Below, piece after piece: positions 26,768 to 37,168 of a stretch of 64,000 nt of DNA (its first letter is position 1; each line of letters starts with the position of its first letter). The stretch is taken from NCBI GenBank assembly GCA_947073515.1, contig CAMTMC010000004.1, positions 32,305-96,304 of the forward strand, given 5' to 3'. Origin of the DNA: an uncultured bacterium (GTDB lineage: Bacteria; Bacillota; Clostridia; Oscillospirales; Oscillospiraceae). The notes beneath the pieces were generated by a model, which was given only the letters and a program-made list of their open reading frames with translations, was not told where the DNA came from and searched no databases. The position numbers were made by a program, and so were the translations under genes.

Positions 26768-29236
26768 CTAGCTATGATAAGGGTCAACATCTGCGTAAAC
26801 GGAAACCCCTTTATTATCCTTGTCTCTGTGGGCCGCCCGGAGGAGATGGGCCAACAGGGCCCGCAGCTCCTTGCCGTTCCGGCCCGCGATGGTCAGCCGG
26901 TAGCGGTAGCGGTTATTGACCTTCGCTACCGCCGCCGGGGCGGGGCCCAGCAGCCGCCACTCCCCTCCCATCCGGGCCAGGGCGGGCTCCAAAGCCTGGC
27001 GCAGGCGGACACAACACCGGAGGACGGCCCCCTCCTCCAGCCCGGAGGCGGTAAGGAGAATCAGATCCCCAAAGGGCGGGTCCCCCCGGAGACGGCGCAG
27101 CTGGATCTCCTGCTCATAGAATCTGTCATAATCCTGCTGGGCGGCGCGGCGGATCACGTCGTTGTCTGGAGTATAGGTCTGGATCACCGCCCGGCCCAGC
27201 TTCTCACCCCGGCCCGCCCGGCCTACCACCTGGGTGAGCAGGGAGAATGTCCGCTCCCCCGCCCGGAAGTCGTCCACATACAGGGACAGGTCGGGGGCCA
27301 CCACCCCTACTAAGGTGACATTTTCAAAATCTAGCCCCTTCGCCACCATCTGGGTTCCCACCAGAATGGGGATCTTCTCCCGCTGGAAACGGTCCAGCAG
27401 CTCCTCGTGGGGGTGGGCGGCGGAGACGGTGTCTGTATCCATTCGCAGCACCTCCACCCAGGGGAATAGCTCCTGGAGCTCCTCCTGCACCCGCTGGGTG
27501 CCGGTGCCGATGAAGTTCAACAGCCCCCCGCAGGCGGGACAGGCCGAGGGTAATGCCTGGGAGTGGCCGCAGCGGTGGCACATAAGCCGGTTGTTGGCCG
27601 AGTGGTAGGTGAGCTTTACGGAGCACCGGGGGCACTCGGGTACCTCGCCGCACTCGCCGCAGGACACCATCCGGCTGGCGCCCCGGCGGTTGAGGAACAG
27701 GATGGACTGCTCCCCCCGTTCCAGGTTCTTCTCCAGCTCCTGGCGGAGCGCCGAGCTGATGCTGGAATCGTTGCCCTGGCGGAGCTCGTCCTTCATGTCG
27801 GCCACCAGCACCTGGGGCAGGGCCCTTTGGTTGTACCGGCCCCGCAGCTCAAAGAGGGCGTACTTGCCCGCCCGGGCCAGGTACATGGATTCCACCGACG
27901 GCGTGGCCGAGCCCAGCACAAGCAGGGCGTTATTTTGAAAACACCGGTACTTCGCCACTTCCCGGGCGTGGTATCGGGGGACATTTTCTGACTTATAGCT
28001 GACTTCCTGCTCCTCATCCAGGATGATGAGGCCCAGATTTTCCAGCGGCGCAAAGATCGCCGACCGGGTACCGATGACCACCTGGGCCTCCCCCCGGCGG
28101 ATCCGCTTCCATTCATCGTACCGCTCCCCCGCCCGGAGGGAACTGTGGAGGACGGCGATCCGTTTCCCAAAGTGGGAGGCGAAAATCCTTAACAGCTGGG
28201 GTGTGAGAATGATTTCAGGCACCAGCACCAGGGCGGTTCTCCCCTGGGAGAGGGCCTCCTGGATCAGGCGGACATACACCTGGGTCTTGCCGCTCCCCGT
28301 CACCCCGTACAGCAGGGCTACGGCGGGCCCCTCTTGGCGGGCCAGCCGATCCAGGCCCTCAAAGGCCTCCTGCTGCTCCCGGTTGAGCGCCGGGGGCGGG
28401 GCCTGCTCCACATCCTCCAGGGGGACACGGCGGAACACCTCCCGCTTCTCCAGGGTGAGAATTCCGCTTTTTTCCAGGGATTTCAGCGTGGGCACAGCAG
28501 CCCCGGTAAAATAACATAGCTCCTTGGCCGAGGCCGCCCCTAAGGTACACAGCAGCTCAGTGACAGCATACCGCAGAGGGGCGGACTTCCGCTTGGGGGC
28601 CACCATAGACATGGCGTCCTCCGCCGGGAGGGCCAGCACGGCGATCCGCTCCGTCTTGTCTCCAACGCCCCGCTGGGTGCTGGTTTCCAAACAGGCCACC
28701 CCGGCCTCAGTGAGCTGCCGGATTGCGGGATTGGGGTCCCGGGCGCCAAACGCCAGGCGGATCTGTTCCATCTCCCCCCTGCCCCCCCAGGACCACAGCA
28801 GATCCAACAGCTGGACCGCAGCGGGAGAGCCCCCGGCGGCCCCGTAGGCCCGTTCCCGGTCCATGCCGGCCTGGAGGGCCACACAGTCTTTTAAGGAGAA
28901 GTACAGCCCGGCGGGGAGCATGGCCTTGACACAGTCATACACCGTGCAGAAATACCGCTCCCTCATCCATAGGGCCAGCTGAATGGCCCTATGATCCAGC
29001 ACCGCCTCCCCGTCCAGCAGGGCCTGGATCCCCTTCAGGGACTGGCCGGAGGAGCCCTCCGCACTCAAGGACAGCACAATACCGTCAGAGCCCCGGTTCC
29101 CCGGCCCAAAAGGGACCAGTACCCGCATGCCGGGTCTGAGCCGCCCCTCCAGCTCCTGGGGAACCAGATAGTCGTATGGCCGGTCGATGGCGTAGACCGC
29201 CTTGGCCACAGCCACTTTCGCAATGGTTCGTCCCAC
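26768..29236 (-). CDS. priA: primosomal protein N' (replication restart helicase)
   Basis: LLYGVTGSGKTQVYVRLI, ILDEEQE, Cys-rich zinc region CGECGEVPECPRCSVKL. Start at GTG downstream of GGAGGGGGG inferred. Confidence 0.95.
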   Translation of the reverse strand: MGRTIAKVAVAKAVYAIDRPYDYLVPQELEGRLRPGMRVLVPFGPGNRGSDGIVLSLSAEGSSGQSLKGIQALLDGEAVLDHRAIQLALWMRERYFCTVYDCVKAMLPAGLYFSLKDCVALQAGMDRERAYGAAGGSPAAVQLLDLLWSWGGRGEMEQIRLAFGARDPNPAIRQLTEAGVACLETSTQRGVGDKTERIAVLALPAEDAMSMVAPKRKSAPLRYAVTELLCTLGAASAKELCYFTGAAVPTLKSLEKSGILTLEKREVFRRVPLEDVEQAPPPALNREQQEAFEGLDRLARQEGPAVALLYGVTGSGKTQVYVRLIQEALSQGRTALVLVPEIILTPQLLRIFASHFGKRIAVLHSSLRAGERYDEWKRIRRGEAQVVIGTRSAIFAPLENLGLIILDEEQEVSYKSENVPRYHAREVAKYRCFQNNALLVLGSATPSVESMYLARAGKYALFELRGRYNQRALPQVLVADMKDELRQGNDSSISSALRQELEKNLERGEQSILFLNRRGASRMVSCGECGEVPECPRCSVKLTYHSANNRLMCHRCGHSQALPSACPACGGLLNFIGTGTQRVQEELQELFPWVEVLRMDTDTVSAAHPHEELLDRFQREKIPILVGTQMVAKGLDFENVTLVGVVAPDLSLYVDDFRAGERTFSLLTQVVGRAGRGEKLGRAVIQTYTPDNDVIRRAAQQDYDRFYEQEIQLRRLRGDPPFGDLILLTASGLEEGAVLRCCVRLRQALEPALARMGGEWRLLGPAPAAVAKVNNRYRYRLTIAGRNGKELRALLAHLLRAAHRDKDNKGVSVYADVDPYHS

Positions 29237-29339
29237 GGTCCGGCCCCCCTCCATAGGCGGGGGCCGCCGCTCCCGCTGCCCGCCTCGCCGTCTCCCAGCC
29301 AAAGCGGGCCAGCCAGCGCCGCCCCCCACTTAGAAGCTG

Positions 29340-29558
29340 TTAAAAAGCTTCTGATTCCTCAACCGGCTCCTCCGGCTCCTCCAGCTTGCCCTCGGCCACC
29401 TCCTGGATGGCGATGCTCACCGGCTTCTCCGCCAGGGGCTCCCCTTCCAGCTCCGCCTCCCGGGCAATGCGCCGGGCCCGGCAGGCCACCACATTCACCA
29501 GCTCATAGCGGCTGGGCACCTTGGTCAACAGGTCTTTCATCGCAGGATAGAGCATCAT
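29340..29558 (-). CDS. rpoZ: DNA-directed RNA polymerase subunit omega
   Basis: MLYPAMKDLLTKVPSRYELVNVVACRARRIAREAELEGEPLAEKPVSIAIQEVAEGKL; position next to gmk. Confidence 0.88.
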   Translation of the reverse strand: MMLYPAMKDLLTKVPSRYELVNVVACRARRIAREAELEGEPLAEKPVSIAIQEVAEGKLEEPEEPVEESEAF

Positions 29559-29586
29559 AACAAAAAACTCCTCACTTTTGAAGTAT

Positions 29587-30198
29587 TTACTGGAACTGGG
29601 CCAAAATCCTCTGGCGGCTGCTTACACGGCACTCGGCGGCCCTCAAAATGGCCTCAATCTCCTCCACTGCATGGGTCACCTTGTCGTTGATGACCAGATA
29701 GTCGTAATTGGGAATCTCACAGAATTCCACCCTGGCCTTCTCCAGCCGTCCGGAGATGATCTCCTCGCTGTCGGTATTCCGGCCATGGAGGCGCCGGGAC
29801 AGCTCCTCGAAGGAGGGGGGGATGATGAAGATAAACAGGGCGTCGGGGCACCGGGCCTTCACCTTGGCCGCCCCCTGGACCTCGATGTCCAGCAGGACAT
29901 CAACGCCCGTGTCCAGCCGCTGCTGGATGGCCTTCAGGGAGGTGCCGTAGTAGTTGCTCACATACTCGGCGTACTCCAGCAGCTCGTCGGCGGCAATCAT
30001 CCGCTCAAACTCGGCCCTGGAGACAAAATTGTAGTTCACCCCGTCCTGCTCCCCCACCCTGGGCTGCCGGGTGGTATAGGACACGGAGAAATAGATGTTG
30101 TCCCGCTGGCTTAACAGCTCGGCGATGACGGTGCTCTTGCCCACCCCAGAGGGGCCGGACAGCACAATCAGCTGGCCCTTATCTTTTTTCAGCTGCAC
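29587..30198 (-). CDS. gmk: guanylate kinase
   Basis: [22 protein letters not shown]...[23 protein letters not shown]. Confidence 0.96.
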   Translation of the reverse strand: MQLKKDKGQLIVLSGPSGVGKSTVIAELLSQRDNIYFSVSYTTRQPRVGEQDGVNYNFVSRAEFERMIAADELLEYAEYVSNYYGTSLKAIQQRLDTGVDVLLDIEVQGAAKVKARCPDALFIFIIPPSFEELSRRLHGRNTDSEEIISGRLEKARVEFCEIPNYDYLVINDKVTHAVEEIEAILRAAECRVSSRQRILAQFQ

Positions 30199-30458
30199 GG
30201 TTTTTCCTCCTCTCCCGCCGCCCGCTCCCCGTCCAGCCGGGCCTGGATCTCCTCCGGCTGAAGGGCGGACAGCACCACGTGGTCGTTATCCATGATGAGG
30301 ACCGCCAGGGTGCGCCGGCCATAGGTGGCGTCAATCAAAACACCCCGGTCCCGGGCCTCCTGCACCATCCGCTTGATGGGGGCGGAGTCGGGGCTGACCA
30401 CGGCGATCAGCCTCTGGGAGGAGATCAGGTTGCCAAACCCAATGTTAATGAGCCTCAC
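30189..30458 (-). CDS. remA: DUF370 / extracellular matrix regulator RemA family
   Basis: [71 protein letters not shown]. Confidence 0.93.
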   Translation of the reverse strand: MRLINIGFGNLISSQRLIAVVSPDSAPIKRMVQEARDRGVLIDATYGRRTLAVLIMDNDHVVLSALQPEEIQARLDGERAAGEEEKPCS

Positions 30459-30469
30459 AATCCGCCCTC

Positions 30470-31357
30470 CTACTCAATGTTCTGCACCTGCTCCCGGATC
30501 TTCTCGATCTCCGCCTTGATGTCCAGCACCTGGCGGGCGATGTCAATATCACCGCATTTGGAGCCGATGGTGTTGGCCTCCCGGTTGAACTCCTGGATGA
30601 GGAAATCCAGCTTCCGGCCGATGGCGCCCCCCTTGTCCAGCATCTCCCGGAGCTGGCCGATGTGGCTGCGCAGCCGGACGGTCTCCTCGTCCACCGCCAC
30701 CTTGTCGGCGAAGATCGCCGCCTCCGTAAGGATGCGGGCGGGGTCCAGCTGGGTGTTGGACAGCACCTCGTTCATCCGGGCCTCCAGCTTGGCCCGGTAC
30801 TCGGACACCGTCTGGGGGGAGCGCTCCTCCACCAGGGCCACCTTCTCCTCAATGACGGCGGCCCGGGACAGGATGTCCTCCTTCAGCTTCTCCCCCTCCC
30901 GGGCGCGCATCTGGTCAAAGTCGGCCAGGGCCTCGGCCAGCACGGCGGAGATCTCCTGGGCGGCCCGCTCCGTGTCCTCCTCCTGCTTCTCCACGGTGAG
31001 CACGTCCTGGAACCGGGCCAGCTGGGTGACGGGGACAATCCACTCCACCTGACCGCCGCCGTCCAGCTCCCGCAGCCGCCGCAGGGCGGCCAGGTAGGAC
31101 TTGGCCAGGGCCTCGTTCACCTTGACGGACAGGGCTTCCCCCTCATTGTTGACCACAGTGAGGAACACGTCCACCTTGCCCCGGGAGATGGTCCCCTGGA
31201 CCAGGGATTTCATCCCCTCCTCCGCAAAGAGGTACAGCCGGGGCATCCGGATATTGCAGTCCAAATAGCGGTTATTCACCGACCGCACCTCCGCGGTGAT
31301 GGTGCGGCCGCTGATTGTTTTCTCCGCCCGGCCATAGCCGGTCATGCTTTTGACCAA
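30470..31357 (-). CDS. YicC family endoribonuclease-like protein
   Basis: [40 protein letters not shown]...[18 protein letters not shown]. Confidence 0.93.
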   Translation of the reverse strand: MVKSMTGYGRAEKTISGRTITAEVRSVNNRYLDCNIRMPRLYLFAEEGMKSLVQGTISRGKVDVFLTVVNNEGEALSVKVNEALAKSYLAALRRLRELDGGGQVEWIVPVTQLARFQDVLTVEKQEEDTERAAQEISAVLAEALADFDQMRAREGEKLKEDILSRAAVIEEKVALVEERSPQTVSEYRAKLEARMNEVLSNTQLDPARILTEAAIFADKVAVDEETVRLRSHIGQLREMLDKGGAIGRKLDFLIQEFNREANTIGSKCGDIDIARQVLDIKAEIEKIREQVQNIE

Positions 31358-31392
31358 AACAGCTCACGCTCCTTATTCGCTCAGATCGTTTC

Positions 31393-31992
31393 TCAGCAGC
31401 AGGGTCCGCCCCAGGGGGTCAGGCAGCTGCAGCACAGGTAGGTGGTACACGGGTCACACTGGGCGGAGCTGCCATAGCCGGCGGGCTGGTAGCCCCCCAT
31501 ACGCCCCTGCCGCATCACGGCCAAAGCCTGTTGGTACTCCATATTGCCGGGATCCATCTGGACCGCAATCGAGTAGTTCCGCATGGCCTCATCCATCCAG
31601 CCCTTCCGGTAGGCGATGCTGCCAGACAGGAAATACCACTCCCCGTCCTTCTGCCCCGCCTCGTACAGCAGGCGCTCGGCCCCCTGCAAATCGCCGGCGT
31701 TGATCATGGCCCGCGCCCGGGCGTAGATCGGGTTGGACGGCCCGGAGGAGTAGTTTCCCTGATAGCCGCCGCCATAGCCGCCCGAGGAGCGGGAATATCC
31801 GCCGGAGCGCTGTTTGGTGATGGTGTCGTAGGCCTCGTTGATCTCCTTCATCTTCTCCTCCGCCAGGTCGGAGAGGGGGTTGTTCTGGTAGTTGTCCGGA
31901 TGGTATTTCCGGGCCAGCTCCCGGTAGGCCTTTTTGACCTCCTCATCACTGGCGTTCTGGCTCACCCCAAGGACACTGTACGGATCTCTCAT
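31393..31992 (-). CDS. J-domain protein with TPR-like region and Cys-rich C-terminal tail
   Basis: [32 protein letters not shown] (HPD motif); C-terminus [21 protein letters not shown]. Confidence 0.88.
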   Translation of the reverse strand: MRDPYSVLGVSQNASDEEVKKAYRELARKYHPDNYQNNPLSDLAEEKMKEINEAYDTITKQRSGGYSRSSGGYGGGYQGNYSSGPSNPIYARARAMINAGDLQGAERLLYEAGQKDGEWYFLSGSIAYRKGWMDEAMRNYSIAVQMDPGNMEYQQALAVMRQGRMGGYQPAGYGSSAQCDPCTTYLCCSCLTPWGGPCC

Positions 31993-32855
31993 TGTTTTTT
32001 ACCCCAAATCTTCTGTTTTTTCATCCGGGACCAGCTGCCGTCCAAGACGGCGCCCTGCACCATAGGCAGGCCCAGATAGACAATATTCTCTAAAAGAGGC
32101 CCCCGGCAGCCGAACTCCCCCAGCTGGAGGGCCGCGCCCATCTGGGCCAGGGAGTGGTCCATGGTCAGGGCCAGGGCGGCCTTGTCCCCATCGGGGCCGT
32201 ACCGGGCGGATACCGGGTTATACCGGCCCGCCAGCCGGTCCTCCTCCAGGTCGTCCTGGCCGTCAGCCAGGTAGATCCACCGGCCCAGGTGGTACAGCAG
32301 CTGTCCCAGAACCCGTCCCCGCTCCCCGTCCGCCGGGGCGGCGGCTTGCAGCAGCCGGGCGAAAGGGTCCGCCGCCCGGTCCAGGCAGGCGCATCCCTCC
32401 CGCTCCAAAGCGGCCAGCTCCGCCAGGGAATCCCGGGCCGTCCCGTCAAACCCGGGACAGCGGCGGGCGGCTTTTTGGTAAGCGGGCTTTAACAGCCAGC
32501 CCAGCGCCCGGGCGGGCAGGCCCCTCCAAAGTCCGCTGTCCTGGACCGAGTCCCGCAGCTTCCACCAGGCCAGCACCACGCTCTCGTCCGCCGCCAGCTC
32601 CAGCGCCGGGCTGTCCGGGCACATCGGCCGCTTCCGCAGGGGGTTCCCGTGGCACCTGCCCGGGCACGGGGTAAAGCGCTCCTCCGGCTCCCACAGCAGC
32701 AGGGCCAAGAAGGTGAAATCAAAGTTGAGCAGCATGGGGGCGATCAGCCCGTACCGGCGGCGCAGGCAGCGGCACAGGCCACAGTAGGTGGCCTGGTACA
32801 GGTCGAGGTCTTTGCATTTCAGCTCCGGCCGCATGGGCCGCACATAGCCGAACAT
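31989..32855 (-). CDS. DUF5685 family protein
   Basis: [54 protein letters not shown]; overlaps the J-domain gene start. Confidence 0.82.
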   Translation of the reverse strand: MFGYVRPMRPELKCKDLDLYQATYCGLCRCLRRRYGLIAPMLLNFDFTFLALLLWEPEERFTPCPGRCHGNPLRKRPMCPDSPALELAADESVVLAWWKLRDSVQDSGLWRGLPARALGWLLKPAYQKAARRCPGFDGTARDSLAELAALEREGCACLDRAADPFARLLQAAAPADGERGRVLGQLLYHLGRWIYLADGQDDLEEDRLAGRYNPVSARYGPDGDKAALALTMDHSLAQMGAALQLGEFGCRGPLLENIVYLGLPMVQGAVLDGSWSRMKKQKIWGKKQ

Positions 32856-32864
32856 CTCCCGCCC

Positions 32865-33287
32865 TCAGCGCAGGCGTTTGAGAATGTCAAATTGAGGGGC
32901 CTCGCTCCTGGTGATGGCCCGGTTCCACAGGAAAGCGGGGACACATCCGGCGGCCAGGCCCGCCAGGGCCGGGCCAAAGGCCGCCCCGGCCCCCAGGTTC
33001 AGCACGGACTGTCCCAGGGCGTACCCAACGGCCAGGCCCGCGCAGGGCAGGAGGAACACCACCACCGAAACGGCGATGTTGTGCCCGTCCGCGGGCTGGA
33101 CCTCCACAAAATCCCCGGGTTTGGCCCCAATCGGGTTGGAAGCCAGGGCCAGGATCTCCTGGGCGGGCTTGGCGGTACAGCCGGCGCAGGCCCCGTCGCA
33201 GTGCAGGCCGCACTCCAGCTGGCGCAGGAGGGAGACCTCCGCCACGCCTTCTCTTACAATTTTCTTTACAATGGCATTTTGAACCAT
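32865..33287 (-). CDS. SoxR-reducing system protein RseC family
   Basis: CGLHCDGACAGC motif, followed by two TM segments. Confidence 0.8.
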   Translation of the reverse strand: MVQNAIVKKIVREGVAEVSLLRQLECGLHCDGACAGCTAKPAQEILALASNPIGAKPGDFVEVQPADGHNIAVSVVVFLLPCAGLAVGYALGQSVLNLGAGAAFGPALAGLAAGCVPAFLWNRAITRSEAPQFDILKRLR

Positions 33288-33307
33288 GACGCTCCGCCTC
33301 CCGGCAC

Positions 33308-34540
33308 TTATCTGCTGATATTGACTACAATGGAATAGTCCCCGATAACTCCCACCGAGCTGTTGCCGTCCAGATAGACCCGGACAGGGATCCGGCTGCT
33401 GCCCAGAGTCCTCACCCGGGACAGGTCGGCTACAATCCGGAACTGGCTGGCGTCAATGGTATCCAGCGCCTCCTGGGGGCCCCGGACCGTCACTGGGACG
33501 GTATGGGTGACAATGTCGGCCACATAGCCCTCCGGGGGCTGGGTATTGATGATATTGCTCACCGGGAAAGCGGCCGTGGCCAGCCCGTCCACCGTCACGG
33601 TGACCTGGGCGGTGGTGATGCCGCTCACATTCTCCAGCCGGGGATCCTGGGAGATGGGGAAGGTGAAGGTTCTGGACCCCACCACGTCGGACAGGTCGAT
33701 GGACCCCAGGAAAATCTCCGTCAGCCCCTCCATATCTTCCTCCGCGCCGGAGACCGCAATGGACTCAGGCTCGATGGTCACCACGGCGTCCGCCTCCACG
33801 GCGCCCCCGCCGGGCAGGATCTCCACCGCCAGGTCCACCTGCCGCTCCACTACCACCGGCACCACCACATAGGCGGTGTCGGAGCTCAGGGTGATCTCCA
33901 AGTCGTCCAAGGGCTCGCCCTTCTCGTCCAGGGGGATCAGGGGCAGGTCGCCGGCAAAGCGCTCGTCCAGTTTTTCCTGCTTCAAAATAGCCGCTACCGT
34001 GTGGACTTGGTTCACCTGCTCCACCGGGCCGCTGACCACCACAGAGACCGGCTCGATGGCCGGCGTGCCCATCTGATAGCCCTGGGCCACCTGGCCGTCC
34101 AGGCGGAACTCCACCGGGGCGGTCTTGGTATACAGCTTCTCCACCGTCACGGTGATGGTGGCCGGGCTCTGTTCCTCCAGCACCACCTCAGACACGTTGA
34201 AGTTGCTGGGCCACCGGGGGACGTAGGACAGGACATTCTCCCCCTCGGCGCACCGGGAGACATCCAGGGGCACGTAGATGCTGGACCGGTACTGGATCAA
34301 ATTGGTGATAACGCTCACCGGCGCCCGCACCGACAGGTTTACCGTCTCGTGGGACATATCCGCCACAGTCAGCCCCTGGCCGGCCAGCACGTTGGTCCCT
34401 GTCAGCTCCACCCGCACGTTCCGCAGGACGGTGGAGTCCTCCGGGTCCATCTCCAGCCGGACATACATCCAGAATACAGTGGCCAGCAGGATTGACAGCA
34501 GGATATAGACCCACCGGCTCTCTTTCAGCCGTCCCATCAT
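33308..34540 (-). CDS. cdaR: YbbR-domain protein (CdaR-like)
   Basis: N-terminal TM and repeated YbbR-like beta domains; overlaps cdaA stop. Confidence 0.88.
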   Translation of the reverse strand: MMGRLKESRWVYILLSILLATVFWMYVRLEMDPEDSTVLRNVRVELTGTNVLAGQGLTVADMSHETVNLSVRAPVSVITNLIQYRSSIYVPLDVSRCAEGENVLSYVPRWPSNFNVSEVVLEEQSPATITVTVEKLYTKTAPVEFRLDGQVAQGYQMGTPAIEPVSVVVSGPVEQVNQVHTVAAILKQEKLDERFAGDLPLIPLDEKGEPLDDLEITLSSDTAYVVVPVVVERQVDLAVEILPGGGAVEADAVVTIEPESIAVSGAEEDMEGLTEIFLGSIDLSDVVGSRTFTFPISQDPRLENVSGITTAQVTVTVDGLATAAFPVSNIINTQPPEGYVADIVTHTVPVTVRGPQEALDTIDASQFRIVADLSRVRTLGSSRIPVRVYLDGNSSVGVIGDYSIVVNISR

Positions 34541-35427
34541 GACGGATCACCCTCCTTCCGGCCGCCCGTGATCCAGCCCAGAATGGGAATCTGGCCGCCC
34601 TTTTTGTCCTCGGCCTCGCCGCTGAGCAGCTCGTTGCGCAGCAGGCGCTCCAAGGTCTCAGGGGCCAGGTGGCGCTTGAGCATCCCCCCCACGGCGGCGG
34701 AGATGGAGCCTGTCTCCTCTGAGACGATGACCACCACCGCGTCGGAGTGCTCGCTCATGCCAATGCCCGCCCTGTGGCGCATCCCCAGGTCCCGGCTCAG
34801 GTTCACGTTGCCCGACAGGGGGAGCATGCAGCCAGCCCCCACAATGCGGCCGTCCCGGACAATCACCGCCCCGTCGTGGAGGGGCGCCTTGTTCCAAAAA
34901 ATATTCTTCAGCAGCTCGCTGGACACCCCGCAGTCCAGGGGGGTGCCCGTCTTAATCACGTCATCCAGCAGATTCTGCCGCTCAAAGACCATCAGGGCGC
35001 CCACCTTGTCCCGGGACAGGTCGGTATAGGCCTCGGTGGTCTGAAGGATGGCGGTCTCCACATCAGCCGCCGCCTCCTTGGGCGCCGTAAAGACCAGGCC
35101 CCCAAGCCGGGAACTGCCCATCCGCTCCAAAAAGCGGCGCAGCTCCGGCTGAAACAGGATGACCAGCACCAGAATACCCAGCTCCACCACCTGGTTCAGC
35201 AGGTAGCTGGTGGCGGTGAGGCTGAGGGCGGTGGACAGCAGCATGGCCATAACCAGGACCAAAATCCCCCGGAGCACCCGGCCAGAGCTGCTTTTCCGCA
35301 GCATCCACAGCAGCTTGTAGATCACGAAGGACAAAATCGCGATGTCCAGCACATCCGCCAGCTGGACGCGGAGTAAGGGGAACGTAGATTGTAAAAATAT
35401 CTGGACCGTATCCAACATGGAGCTCAC
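34537..35427 (-). CDS. cdaA: diadenylate cyclase
   Basis: LHDGAVIVRDGRIVGAGCMLPLSGN...MRHRAGIGMSEHSDAVVVIVSEETGSIS (DGA and RHR motifs). Confidence 0.95.
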   Translation of the reverse strand: MSSMLDTVQIFLQSTFPLLRVQLADVLDIAILSFVIYKLLWMLRKSSSGRVLRGILVLVMAMLLSTALSLTATSYLLNQVVELGILVLVILFQPELRRFLERMGSSRLGGLVFTAPKEAAADVETAILQTTEAYTDLSRDKVGALMVFERQNLLDDVIKTGTPLDCGVSSELLKNIFWNKAPLHDGAVIVRDGRIVGAGCMLPLSGNVNLSRDLGMRHRAGIGMSEHSDAVVVIVSEETGSISAAVGGMLKRHLAPETLERLLRNELLSGEAEDKKGGQIPILGWITGGRKEGDPS

Positions 35428-35627
35428 CTCTCTTCCCGCCCGCCGTACCGGCGCGGCAGAAAATACCTCATCAAGGTATTATACGATATTACCGACCGGT
35501 TGGCAACAGAAAAGGGATGATAAGACATAAATTTTTAATGAATTTTTTGTCCCCTGCCTTCTTTCCCGCCCGCATGGCACAAAAACCCCGGAGAGGACGG
35601 ACAGCGCCATCCCCCCCGGGGCTCCTG

Positions 35628-36755
35628 TTACCCACAGACGGCCAAGGCCCGTACCGCCTGGACGAACTGTTCGATCTCCCCCCGGGTATTGAACGCTGAG
35701 ACACTGGCCCGGATGGTGCCGGTCTCCAACGTGCCTCCACTCTCGTGGGCCAGGGGCGCGCAGTGCAGGCCCGCCCGCAGGGCAAAGCCACGGTTCCCCA
35801 GGGTCTCCCCCGCCTCCTCGCAGTCCATCCCCGCCAGCCGGAAGGAGAGCACCCCCGCCTGGAGCGACGGGTCGCCGGCCCGGAACACCTCCACGCCGGG
35901 GACCCGCCCCAGCCCCTCCCCCATCTGGCGGATCAGGCGGCTCTCGTGGGCGGCGATCTCCCCCACCCCCCGGCGGCGGAGAAAACGCAGGCCCTCCAGC
36001 AGGCCGGCGATGCCGGCGATGTTGTGGGTGCCCGCCTCCAGCCGGTCGGGCAGGATGTCCGGCATGGACTGCCGAATGGACTCGCTGCCCGTGCCCCCCT
36101 CCAGGAGGGGTTCCGGATCCGTTCCGCATAAGAGCAGCCCGGTGCCCTGGGGGCCGTACAGCCCCTTGTGCCCCGGCATCGCCATGAAGGCCGCGCCCAG
36201 CCCCTCAAAGTCCAGCGGCAGCACGCCCGCGGACTGGGAGGCGTCCACAATCAGGGGCACGCCCCGCTCCCGGCACAGGGCGGCGATCTCCTCCAGGGGC
36301 TGGATAAATCCAAAGACATTGGATACATGGTTGCACACCGCCAGTTCGGCGCCCTGGTCCAGCGCCTGGCGGAAGGCCTCCAGCGCTCCCGCCCGGTCAA
36401 AGAGCGGGGCCCGGGCCACCCGCAGGTCCAGCCCGGGGATGGCGTGGAGGGGCCGGGTGACGGCGTTGTGCTCATAGCCGGAGATCACCACCCGGGCGCC
36501 CGGCCTGGCCAGGGTCTTGATGGCGATGTTCAGCCCGTGGGTGGCGTTGAAGGTAAAGACCACCCGTCCTGGGTCGTCCACACGGAGGAGGGCGGCGGCC
36601 TCCTCCCGGCAGGCGAAGGCGATGTCCGCCGCCTCCATGGCGGGCCGGTGGCCCCCCCGGCCCGGGCTGGCCAGCCGGTTGATGGCCCCGGCGGTGGCCC
36701 GGGCCACAGCGGGGGGTTTTTGCAGGGTGGTGGCGGCGCTGTCCAGATAGATCAC
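35628..36755 (-). CDS. aminotransferase class V-fold PLP-dependent enzyme (cysteine desulfurase family)
   Basis: VIYLDSAATTLQKPPAV...VFTFNATHGLNIAIKTL...MPGHKGLYGPQGTGLLL. GTG start after AGGAGGTGGCACT. Confidence 0.9.
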   Translation of the reverse strand: MIYLDSAATTLQKPPAVARATAGAINRLASPGRGGHRPAMEAADIAFACREEAAALLRVDDPGRVVFTFNATHGLNIAIKTLARPGARVVISGYEHNAVTRPLHAIPGLDLRVARAPLFDRAGALEAFRQALDQGAELAVCNHVSNVFGFIQPLEEIAALCRERGVPLIVDASQSAGVLPLDFEGLGAAFMAMPGHKGLYGPQGTGLLLCGTDPEPLLEGGTGSESIRQSMPDILPDRLEAGTHNIAGIAGLLEGLRFLRRRGVGEIAAHESRLIRQMGEGLGRVPGVEVFRAGDPSLQAGVLSFRLAGMDCEEAGETLGNRGFALRAGLHCAPLAHESGGTLETGTIRASVSAFNTRGEIEQFVQAVRALAVCG

Positions 36756-37006
36756 AGTGCCACCTCCTGATAGCTGCCGTTCCCCGCCGTGATATAGACC
36801 CGCTTCGGGCTCAGCCCCGCCCGCTGGAGAATCCGCAGGGCATCCGGCAGATAGCGCTGGGAAATTTTTACCGAGTGGCTGCACCCCTCCCCTGAGATGC
36901 TCTTAGGGGAGCGGATGACCCGGGCGGTGATGCCCGCCCGCTCCAGGGCGGAGGCGGTGCGCTGGGCGTAGGTCAGGGACCGGCATACAATGAGATAATA
37001 GAGCAT
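36752..37006 (-). CDS. DUF3343 domain protein (putative Se/S carrier-like)
   Basis: MLYYLIVCRSLTYAQRTASALERAGITARVIRSPKSISGEGCSHSVKI; 4-nt overlap with the downstream class-V gene. Confidence 0.82.
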   Translation of the reverse strand: MLYYLIVCRSLTYAQRTASALERAGITARVIRSPKSISGEGCSHSVKISQRYLPDALRILQRAGLSPKRVYITAGNGSYQEVAL

Positions 37007-37168
37007 GGCATGCTTCCTCTCCCGGGGCTGTCCAGGGGACAACCCCACAGAAATGGCCGGGAGGGGGACTTTTTCCGCCCCCCTCTCGTCACCATTCTAT
37101 GCCCCTACACCGGCGGATGACACCGGATCAGTCTCTCAGCGGCCGCGCCATCAGCCAACGGGCGCAGA

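Noticed and set aside
30279-31052. 257-aa plus ORF with Ser/Met-rich composition opposite yicC
   Set aside because: Antisense of the conserved yicC/remA region; no SD.
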